Positions 17,383-24,656 of a stretch of DNA of 64,000 nt are shown piece after piece. Each line of letters starts with the position of its first letter. Position 1 is the first letter of the stretch. The translations under genes were made by a program, and so were the position numbers. The notes beneath the pieces were generated by a model. That model was given only the letters and a program-made list of their open reading frames with translations, ran no database searches and was not told where the DNA came from. Source of the stretch: KBS-96 sp963722585 (GTDB lineage Bacteria > Acidobacteriota > Terriglobia > Bryobacterales > Bryobacteraceae). Location of the stretch: the NCBI GenBank assembly GCA_963722585.1, contig CAVRNU010000024.1:32951-96950 (forward strand), written 5' to 3'.

Positions 17383-17532
17383 ATGGCAAATAGAGCAGAT
17401 CCTCGGGAAAATGACCAGACTAAAAAAAGACCGAAAAGTGCGCCGCCAAAACCTTCCAAGCGGAATCCCAAAGATGGGCCAAGAGTACCCGTATACCCTG
17501 GACCGTCTGCCGGTATCGGGCCGGGGCACTAA
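17383..17532 (+). CDS. Second basic micropeptide with AGIGPG tail
   Basis: A 49-residue ORF starting MANRADPRENDQTKKRPKSA, rich in Lys, Arg and Pro, and ending PGPSAGIGPGH. AAGGAG lies 10 bases upstream of the ATG. Apart from the tail it is unlike the lysine-tetrad peptide at 17155, so the shared C-terminal AGIGPG[R/H] is not explained by simple recent duplication. The peptide would be soluble and probably disordered. It follows the first micropeptide by 93 bases; a small inverted repeat CCGGAC/GTCCGG (17339-17344 and 17351-17356) lies between them. Confidence 0.55.
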   Translation: MANRADPRENDQTKKRPKSAPPKPSKRNPKDGPRVPVYPGPSAGIGPGH

Positions 17533-17581
17533 CGACAAAACTTCTTGTAAGCAGCAGTGATCTACTGGCAACCTCACGAAG

Positions 17582-18028
17582 ATGCCGGAACCCGGCCTCT
17601 ATCAAACGCCGACCGAAGCACTCAAGGCTGTGTGCGACAGCTTCGGGTACTGGACTGAAAGGCTCACCGAAACGAGCCTGCAAATGGCGTACGCCGTTAT
17701 GGCAGGCAACTGGCTTGTATTTGGTTCGGTCAATGGCATCCTACAAAGTAACTGGTCGAAGCTCTCTCTGCTGATGGTTCTATTCGCGCTCGCGACAAAC
17801 GTGATTGGCGCGTGGTGGCTCAGCCAATTGCTCGGCAAGCAGATTGATTATGCGGAATGCAACCGCGAAAAGTGGGAGGATCAATTCAAGCAAACAATCG
17901 GCAAGCATGACCCGTGGCCCTTTACACCTCGCATACAGAAGGCAGGTCAACGCATGCGCGAGATCAAAGCATTCTTCACGCTGGCATCAGGGATTCTGCT
18001 GATTATCGGTGCTGTGTTCAAGCGATGA
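17582..18028 (+). CDS. Small polytopic membrane protein of unknown function
   Basis: A 148-residue protein with three or four hydrophobic helices: MAYAVMAGNWLVFGSVNGIL, LSLLMVLFALATNVIGAWWL and a C-terminal FFTLASGILLIIGAVF. A short soluble loop (about residues 88-125) separates the second and third. No family is recognised. It is the last plus-strand gene of the sigma-factor island and converges with, and overlaps by about 40 bases, the HEPN gene on the other strand. In a conflict-type system it could be the membrane effector, but nothing in the sequence proves that. Confidence 0.55.
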   Translation: MPEPGLYQTPTEALKAVCDSFGYWTERLTETSLQMAYAVMAGNWLVFGSVNGILQSNWSKLSLLMVLFALATNVIGAWWLSQLLGKQIDYAECNREKWEDQFKQTIGKHDPWPFTPRIQKAGQRMREIKAFFTLASGILLIIGAVFKR

Positions 18029-19183
18029 GCCCGGATGGCATAACGACTTCCACCACTTCAACAACGCCCCTCTCGCAATATATTCGAAGGTCTGAAGCAG
18101 CATTGGGACATCGTCCTTCAACCATGTAAATGCATTCATGCTGATAGGTGCAGTTGGTCTTTCAGTGTAAGGAGCATTCGGCGCATCGAGGTAGCTCATC
18201 GGAGGGAAGCACATTGGGGCCGGGAAAGGCCTCCCTTGATGTAGCGCTTTTGAGCGATGCCTGTAGATGCATTTGAGGATCTTTTCTAGCGATGCTCGAT
18301 CCCAATCGATCCCAAGCGACGCAGGCCGCGGCTCGGGCTGACTTGGTTGAAACGCGAGAACAAAGTCCACGAATTTTCTGGTGACACCAAAAGAATCCTT
18401 GAAAGCTTCCGCCACTCGGTTGGCCAGTGTCTCGCCCCAAAGGTCGAGCAGATATTTGAACAGCTCGGGTTTTGCGGTTTCAAATCTGATGAGCGGGTCT
18501 TCCATCTCTGCGCGCCAGCGCACAGCCGCAGTTTCAACAGCGGACACCAGTAATAACCATGCAAGTGCAGGTTCCGATTCTGCAAGCCAAAGAGCATCTT
18601 GGTATAAGCGGGCCGAGCGGACAAGACTTAGGGCATTCGCTGCATCCATTTGCGGGATCACGCTGAGCTGTGTGAGGGTTTCCAATGAGCGAACGCCCTC
18701 TACGGCTCTGGGTACCACTAGCCGCTTGAAACGATGGGCAACGGTAAGTACGAGTGGCCTCGACGATTGGGGGCGTCCCTTTGGATCTTCGCCAGGACGA
18801 AATTCTCTGGTTGCATCACCGGCTTTGAGGCGAATTCCCAGAATGAGCGAGCAAAGCGCGGCGATCTCGTCTTCAAGGTCTCCACCATGATAGTGTTCCG
18901 CGTTCCCTTTTGACCAATCTGGACGAGGATATTCCCAGTGCCAATCGCATCGGAGTACGATTGCCAGCTGGAGAACTCCAGGCGCTGGGAGGCTCAGACC
19001 ATGCAGAAATTGATAGGGTCCATATTGGGCCTCCCCGACAATCGCGGCATCGGTATAAAGAGGATATTCGAAAGTGCCCAAGATCGGGTCCTGCCGCAGC
19101 ATTGCCCGCCAGTTTCTACAGATAATCGGTCCGTCATCCATGGAGAGTTCTGTCCTCTGGCATCCATTCTGCTCGATGCTCAA
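17987..19183 (-). CDS. ApeA-like HEPN-domain protein, candidate RNase
   Basis: A 398-residue protein. The C-terminal part has IYRHRSKALHQG near residues 305-316; RSKALH fits the RX4H catalytic motif of HEPN ribonucleases, in the form typical of the Apea-like subgroup (Tyr-Arg-x-Arg-Ser-Lys-x-x-His). The N-terminal 200 residues have no recognised domain. HEPN proteins often act as RNA-cleaving effectors in phage defence and toxin systems. The gene follows the S41 protease gene on the same strand after 59 bases, and together with the TPR-CHAT gene it forms a three-gene minus-strand unit. The ATG at 19141 is a possible shorter start. Confidence 0.6.
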   Translation of the reverse strand: MSIEQNGCQRTELSMDDGPIICRNWRAMLRQDPILGTFEYPLYTDAAIVGEAQYGPYQFLHGLSLPAPGVLQLAIVLRCDWHWEYPRPDWSKGNAEHYHGGDLEDEIAALCSLILGIRLKAGDATREFRPGEDPKGRPQSSRPLVLTVAHRFKRLVVPRAVEGVRSLETLTQLSVIPQMDAANALSLVRSARLYQDALWLAESEPALAWLLLVSAVETAAVRWRAEMEDPLIRFETAKPELFKYLLDLWGETLANRVAEAFKDSFGVTRKFVDFVLAFQPSQPEPRPASLGIDWDRASLEKILKCIYRHRSKALHQGRPFPAPMCFPPMSYLDAPNAPYTERPTAPISMNAFTWLKDDVPMLLQTFEYIARGALLKWWKSLCHPGSSLEHSTDNQQNP

Positions 19184-19242
19184 GAGAACGATTGCACTGT
19201 ATCCCGTGAAATGCTTTCGTGCATTGCGTCTGGTTGGGGGAT

Positions 19243-20517
19243 TCAGCCGGATGTGAGAATTCGAATTGCGTTCGTAAGCTGGTTATCCCGGCCTTCAAGG
19301 TAAACCTCCGGCAACCAAGGCTCAACAACATCGGGCCTGATTCCGCGCCCTTCGAACCTCTGTCCCTGCCACGTGATATACGCGGCCTTCGGCATGATGA
19401 CCATGTAGCCTTCGCCGACTTTAAAGCCAGAACCCGGAATCAACCGGCCTGCCGTTTCGGTCCCTAAGATGGTCGCCAGCTTGTTCTCCTGAGCGAATGC
19501 GGTTACCATTTCGCCCGCGCTTGCGGTGTGCTCGTTCACGAGAATGACGATTCGACCGTGCCACTTCTGCGGTCCCATACCCTCCGATTCGAAAACAACT
19601 GACGGATCGCGTCCGCCATGCTTAAGCGCCATGGTTGCGATCGCGAGCGGATTGGGCTTGTCGGTCGGCAGGCGGTCCAAGGTCCTCAACTCGTCTTTTC
19701 GATATCCCGCTTCGGCTTTCTTCCGCGAAAGCGTATAACCGATCGGGCGCTTATCGGGAACGAGATAGCTCATGAGCCGCAGCACGCCGAGCCCGCCACC
19801 GAGATGACCGCGCAGGTCGAGAATCAACCCATCACAGTCCGCCAAGGCACGGGCGGCAGCGTCGATTTCGCGGGCCACATCCAAGCCGAGCAAGCCGGGG
19901 AAAAGCACTACTTTCAGATACCCAATCGAGTTTTCCAGTACCGAGTAGATGACCGCCTTCGGTTCGGCGTAGGGTTGTTGTCGCGAACGCGGGTGTGGTA
20001 CGTCCAGCTCGAGCTGCTCGACGTGCGCATTACGTTCAACGTTTAGCGCCGCCTTCGTGCCCATTGGAAACATCGGCTGCTCGGGGGGACTCAGAGCGAG
20101 AGAATTTATTTCTCTCAAAACATCGAGCGGCCTGAGACCCGCGCGATCGGCAGGCCCTCCCTGGTGCACGTCCTGTACGACCCAACGTGGCCCTTCCGGC
20201 ATGTCAACCCGGCGAAATGTGGCTCCGATTGCCAGGCGAGCGGGAACACGCCGGGCCGATCGGTGAAAGAAGCCGGTGTGGCTAGTTCTCAAGCTTCTCA
20301 CCAGATCGTGCATGGCCAGCTCGAATTCCTCCGGCCCCTCAATGGCAAGAACGCGTTCTTTTTCCTCCTTGGCTCGCTTTGGCCAGTCGGTGCCGTTAAA
20401 ACGGGGATCGAAGTAATGCTTCAGGACCGTTCGAACTGTCCTATCGAAGATGGCCGCGCGTTGCTTGTAGCTTAGGTGCGCCGGCCTGGAAAGAGATTTT
20501 TCTTGTGCCATCCCCAA
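19243..20517 (-). CDS. PDZ-containing S41 family (tail-specific) serine peptidase
   Basis: About 424 residues: an N-terminal helical part, a PDZ domain near residues 95-185 (VVQDVHQGGPADRAGLRPLD), and an S41 peptidase domain with DCDGLILDLRGHLGG, the catalytic-serine block VNEHTASAGEMVTAFA near residue 330 and ILGTETAGRL. S41 proteases recognise and cut substrates from the C-terminal end. No signal peptide is visible, unlike most CtpA proteins. The start overlaps the end of the CHAT gene by about 70 bases, showing tight coupling; an ATG two codons inside (20511) is equally likely. Nearby micropeptides with a shared C-terminal tail are attractive substrate candidates, which is my inference only. 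Confidence 0.8.
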   Translation of the reverse strand: MGMAQEKSLSRPAHLSYKQRAAIFDRTVRTVLKHYFDPRFNGTDWPKRAKEEKERVLAIEGPEEFELAMHDLVRSLRTSHTGFFHRSARRVPARLAIGATFRRVDMPEGPRWVVQDVHQGGPADRAGLRPLDVLREINSLALSPPEQPMFPMGTKAALNVERNAHVEQLELDVPHPRSRQQPYAEPKAVIYSVLENSIGYLKVVLFPGLLGLDVAREIDAAARALADCDGLILDLRGHLGGGLGVLRLMSYLVPDKRPIGYTLSRKKAEAGYRKDELRTLDRLPTDKPNPLAIATMALKHGGRDPSVVFESEGMGPQKWHGRIVILVNEHTASAGEMVTAFAQENKLATILGTETAGRLIPGSGFKVGEGYMVIMPKAAYITWQGQRFEGRGIRPDVVEPWLPEVYLEGRDNQLTNAIRILTSG

Positions 20518-23104
20518 TCACTGTGAATCCCGCCCAATAATAGGGCTTGGTATCGTTTCCGAATTCCCGAAGCATATCCAGCTGCGCATTGCGTAGCGCT
20601 TCAGCAATCGTATCGCCTTTAGCGATGTGCTGATAAAAGTGAGCCATCAATGTCGCGGTGGACCGGTCATTTACGGACCACAAACTCGCCACAACGGTCC
20701 TGGCGCCGGCCGTCAGAAACGCTCGTGCAAGGTTCATAACGCCTTCTTCGCCCTGGAGCCGCCCAATGCCTGTTTCGCAGGCCGAAAGCGTGACGAGGTC
20801 GGCCGATAGCTGAGACCGCCGAATTTCGCGCGCCTGCCAGAAACCGTCTTCGGTACCGGGTCCCGGACCGAGCACGAGGCTGGAGCGGTCCGGCTCGATG
20901 GGATCGCCAATGCTGTGGGCTGCGATGTGGATTACCTTAAACTCATTCAACGGCTCGGATTTCAACCTGGACTCGGAAGCGGAGCCACTCGGCAAAAGGA
21001 CGCTGGAAGTCCCGAACACTCGAGCCGCCGCGGAAACTTCCTCGTCCACGTACGGCAGGGGTGTTAAGGCAGCAGAAGAGTCGGCATGTGGAATTCGACC
21101 GGGCGGTGCGGCTTGTTGAGGGCTACTCGACCGTTCCGGCGGACTGTACGCGATTCCAAGGAATGCCTTCGTTCCAGAAGTTCTGTCGTGTATTGTGCGT
21201 AGAGTTTCGAAAACAGTCGCCGAGGGAACCGAAACAATTGCCATACGCTTGATCAGGTACCCGCCGCTCGTATCGATCAGAGAACCAAATGGGACGAGAT
21301 GAAGGGAACCGTCCGGCACTATGATCACCGAATTCGGATTGCTGCTCAATGCCGGGGAGACGACCCGTTCATATATGGCTTTGGCAGGGCGGGTCGAATC
21401 GGTCTTGTTTTTGACGGCGGTGACGTAATCTTGCGTCAGCTTATTGATCTCGTTGCGGGACGGCAGCCGATGAATTCGAACAAACCCTGCATCGATCTCG
21501 ATGGCATACGAATTCCCGGCATCGAGAACGTATTCAACCAGCGACTCTCCCGGCAGTAGCGACCTCTGAAGCTGGGCCAACGAAACTGGCTTATAAGACG
21601 CCACCAGCCGATTGCGGTTCTCCTTATATTCGATGGAAATGAGCTGGTCGTACGCCCCGTCGAGCTCGCCGAGCAGCCGCTTCGTCGTCTGCGGGGACGG
21701 AGTTGTTTCCCTGAGGGTCTTCTGTATGCGGGCGATTTCCTCCTCGGCGGCCAATGGCTTGCCACTCGATTTCGAATCATTCGAGTATCGGATCGCATCC
21801 GCTAGCGCACGCCCGCGCGCGGATTCGACAATGGCAAACGCTTTGGGGGAGTCATCGAAGCGAGTAACAGCAAGCCGAAAGTGCCCGAGATAAACCCGGT
21901 CCATTGTCGCAATCATTTCGCTCTTAACACGCGAAGTTGGAGCATCGACGAGCATGGCTTCAATGAGATCGGTCGCCTGGCCGTAAAGAGAATCGGCGGA
22001 GCCGAGATGCCCAAGTGCGGCTTCGACTTCCGCCTTTTCGGCAAGGAAGAGCGGCAAATCGTAGCCCTCTTGAACACGCTTCTGTTGCACGATCGCCTCG
22101 TCGATTGTGCGGCTAGCATCAGGGAGCCGTCCTTCCTGGCGATAGAGCTGCGAGAGATGGAGCAGCGCTTCGGCACTCATGCGAGGCAAGTCCGCTGCCT
22201 TAGCAATTCTCGACGTTTCGGCGAAATCTTGTTCGGCTCGCCGGACGTCTTGCTCGCGGAGAGCGAGAAGGCCGGCCTGGTTCAGCAACTCTGTTTGCGC
22301 TCCAAGGATTTTCTTGTCTATCGCGTACGCAAGGGTTTGCTCAATGAGCCGTTTAGCCTCCGCGTGCGAGTCCTTCCCTTCAGAATCGCCGGGCAAAGAG
22401 ACGAGAGCCCGAATCTTGGCTATGTAAAGCTGAACGGGCATTTCCATGTCACCGCTTTGCTTTGCAGCGTCAATTGCCTCATTCAGAACTTCGAGCGCCT
22501 TATCACCCATGCCCTCAACGGTCATTCCATTAGCCAGCCAAACCGAAAAATTAACTTGTGCGGAGACATCGTGCATTGCCGCCGCTTTTCTTATGGCACC
22601 AAACAGCGCGACTGCCGCTGTTCCCACATCACCGTTCAGTCCGGCGACAATTCCCAGTTCTCCGGCAGCGCGGTTTTGCCATTTCTCATCGCCGATTGCC
22701 CTTCCAATTTCAGCGATTTCCAAAAAGTCCCTTCCGGCGCCGCTCGTATCGAGATTTAAATCGATGGTGCCTTTCAGTGCAAGAGCACGAATTTTGAGCT
22801 GAGGATCCGCCTGCACGAATGGGTTCTTGAGGTCAGCCTCGACTTCTTTTAGAGCACGCGAATAAGACCCCGCTTGCACGTCCCAGCGTAAACGCCCAAA
22901 CTTTGCGTACAGTTCGTCTCTTGTATCGCCTTGGGCTCTAAATAATTGTTCCGCATGGGCGTATAGATCCCGCGCTTCGGTCCAGTTTCCGGCTTCGGCG
23001 AGGTGGTCCGCCCGATCCAGAATATCGTGAGCGTCGGACGCGTTTGCCTGCAAAAAGGCTGCCAAATTGAGTGAAATTAGTGCAACTGCGGACCAAGATT
23101 GCAT
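20441..23104 (-). CDS. Secreted TPR-CHAT caspase-like protease
   Basis: An 887-residue protein with a signal peptide (SAVALISLNLAAFLQANA), about ten tetratricopeptide repeats (residues about 25-390), a helical connector and a C-terminal CHAT domain. The caspase-type dyad is present: His in VIHIAAHSIGD near residue 728 and Cys in LSACETGIGRLQGEEGV near residue 775. CHAT proteases are often activated by their sensor repeats and cut partner proteins, for example gasdermins or Cas-associated factors. TPR-CHAT genes commonly sit near ECF sigma/anti-sigma pairs, as here. The presence of a signal peptide suggests a periplasmic or surface site of action. The gene starts the minus-strand unit and is divergent from the primase gene. 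Confidence 0.85.
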   Translation of the reverse strand: MQSWSAVALISLNLAAFLQANASDAHDILDRADHLAEAGNWTEARDLYAHAEQLFRAQGDTRDELYAKFGRLRWDVQAGSYSRALKEVEADLKNPFVQADPQLKIRALALKGTIDLNLDTSGAGRDFLEIAEIGRAIGDEKWQNRAAGELGIVAGLNGDVGTAAVALFGAIRKAAAMHDVSAQVNFSVWLANGMTVEGMGDKALEVLNEAIDAAKQSGDMEMPVQLYIAKIRALVSLPGDSEGKDSHAEAKRLIEQTLAYAIDKKILGAQTELLNQAGLLALREQDVRRAEQDFAETSRIAKAADLPRMSAEALLHLSQLYRQEGRLPDASRTIDEAIVQQKRVQEGYDLPLFLAEKAEVEAALGHLGSADSLYGQATDLIEAMLVDAPTSRVKSEMIATMDRVYLGHFRLAVTRFDDSPKAFAIVESARGRALADAIRYSNDSKSSGKPLAAEEEIARIQKTLRETTPSPQTTKRLLGELDGAYDQLISIEYKENRNRLVASYKPVSLAQLQRSLLPGESLVEYVLDAGNSYAIEIDAGFVRIHRLPSRNEINKLTQDYVTAVKNKTDSTRPAKAIYERVVSPALSSNPNSVIIVPDGSLHLVPFGSLIDTSGGYLIKRMAIVSVPSATVFETLRTIHDRTSGTKAFLGIAYSPPERSSSPQQAAPPGRIPHADSSAALTPLPYVDEEVSAAARVFGTSSVLLPSGSASESRLKSEPLNEFKVIHIAAHSIGDPIEPDRSSLVLGPGPGTEDGFWQAREIRRSQLSADLVTLSACETGIGRLQGEEGVMNLARAFLTAGARTVVASLWSVNDRSTATLMAHFYQHIAKGDTIAEALRNAQLDMLREFGNDTKPYYWAGFTVIGDGTRKISFQAGAPKLQATRGHLR

Positions 23105-23262
23105 GGAAATCGCGTCTGAGGTTTCCTTCTAGATCGGTGTAAAGAGATTTCTGTTTCGAATAAATTGGACCATTTTCGTTGCTGGTCTGTTCGAAAGCTG
23201 GACCAGCCGCTCCCTTCCGATAGAGGCCGATTAGCTCGATGGCAAGGAAGAGGGGAGCGGCG

Positions 23263-24150
23263 ATGGAGAAGACGCTTCAGGCGGTGGGAGAACAAATTGC
23301 CGCCATGGGGTGCGAGGTTTTCGAGGTCGGGCTTTTCAAGCCGGATGCACCCGTGGGCGAACCGACCATGGTCCCGCGAACGTGGGATAAAGAGTCGTTG
23401 CTGCGCTCAATCCCATGGATGCGGTACCAGAACCAGCAGGGAAGGAACATTTATCTACGGCCAAAGGACGAGCATGACTTGAGCCTGGTGGACGACCTCA
23501 ATCTTCCCGCCGTCATCAAAATGAAACAGAGCGGCTTTAATCCGGCCATTGTCGTGGAGACTTCGCCGGGCAATTATCAGACCTGGCTGAAGCACCCGCA
23601 GGCTTTGAACCGAGACTTGAGCACAGCAACCGCACGCACATTGGCGCAGAAATTCGGCGGCGATCTTGGTGCGGCCGACTGGCGTCACTTCGGCCGGCTT
23701 GGGGGGTTCACCAACCGGAAATTGAAATACCGGGATGCGAAAACGGGACTCTTTCCGTTTGTGCGGGTACTCGAGGCAGCCGGTATGGTATACCCGGCGG
23801 CTGACAAGTTTGTCGAGTCCGTCCGCAGAGAGTTGGAAGAGCGGCGGCAAGGGAGGGAAGCAGCCATGCAGATGGCGCCAGCAAAATCTTACACACGCAG
23901 TATGCCGCTGAAGACGATCGACTCTTTCCGGGCCGATGCGAGATATGGAGGGGACGGCACGAGAATTGACCTTGCGTACAGCATTTACGCGTTGTCTCAC
24001 GGCGTAAACATTGCCGCAGTCGCGGCGGCAGTCTGTTCGAGGGATCTATCACACAAGGGCAGCGACCGGCGCCAGAGCGAATACGTAGATCGGACGATCA
24101 AGAAGGCACTCGCAAATCTGGAGCGAAACGTTGCATACCGGGCGCGCTAG
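23263..24150 (+). CDS. RepB-type DNA primase domain protein
   Basis: I prefer the ATG at 23263, which has GGGGAG 5 bases upstream, over 23239; the product is 295 residues. The middle region contains NPAIVVETSPGNYQTWLKHP and GRLGGFTNRK, the signature of RepB/IncQ-like and related archaeo-eukaryotic primase domains found on plasmids and conjugative elements. A helical C-terminus with DRRQSEYVDRTIKKAL follows. It probably primes second-strand synthesis after conjugative transfer or supports short-term replication of the excised element. No linked helicase or replication initiator is seen. Confidence 0.8.
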   Translation: MEKTLQAVGEQIAAMGCEVFEVGLFKPDAPVGEPTMVPRTWDKESLLRSIPWMRYQNQQGRNIYLRPKDEHDLSLVDDLNLPAVIKMKQSGFNPAIVVETSPGNYQTWLKHPQALNRDLSTATARTLAQKFGGDLGAADWRHFGRLGGFTNRKLKYRDAKTGLFPFVRVLEAAGMVYPAADKFVESVRRELEERRQGREAAMQMAPAKSYTRSMPLKTIDSFRADARYGGDGTRIDLAYSIYALSHGVNIAAVAAAVCSRDLSHKGSDRRQSEYVDRTIKKALANLERNVAYRAR

Positions 24151-24656
24151 CGTAATAGCCTTAGTCAGAATCTTCGAGAAAGCGTACAACGGTGTTTCGA
24201 CGCTAAGGAAACCCGAATCTCGAAAGCAGTTGGAAGCCACTTTCGAATTAGAAGTAATCCGAGAACCACTCGGATCACTGACAGCGGGAATGTGTCATAA
24301 GTGACTGACTCCGGATTCATAGGTGCCTTTCGTTCCTTCGCCCGTCTTATCCTCGCCTTGAACAGTCCGAAAAACTGTTCAAGTTCTCGTGCAGCCCCGC
24401 ACGTGAGTCGAGATGCCCCTCCAATTCAAATCTCCGCGACTGCACGCCGTTTGGTAAGCACTCTGCGTATTTTCCACTCGACCCGCAGGTACCGAAGATT
24501 GGTGACGTTTCAAGCCTCATATAAAAGCGGGCGAAGAGGGCTACCGGCCTCAGGGCCGATTGAAAAAATGAATTAAAGAATTGGGTCACCGAGGAAGCAT
24601 TTCGCTGTACAATAGCCAAAGTTTTCAACTTTGAACCCTGGCAAGGGTGGACCGGC
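24151..24656. other. 506-bp intergenic region before the borosin cluster
   Basis: No gene is supported. The region holds a perfect 9-bp inverted repeat (see 24357-24383), an AT-rich patch CATATAAAAG near 24520 and a TACAAT at 24608-24613 that could be a -10 element for the methyltransferase gene at 24657; no well-spaced -35 box accompanies it. The size suggests that the borosin cluster has its own regulated promoter. Confidence 0.4.
24357..24383. repeat. Perfect 9-bp inverted repeat
   Basis: CTTGAACAG (24357-24365) and CTGTTCAAG (24375-24383) pair perfectly around a 9-base loop TCCGAAAAA. There is no T-run after it in either direction that would make a standard terminator. It may be an operator or an RNA hairpin in the leader of the methyltransferase gene. 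Confidence 0.45.
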
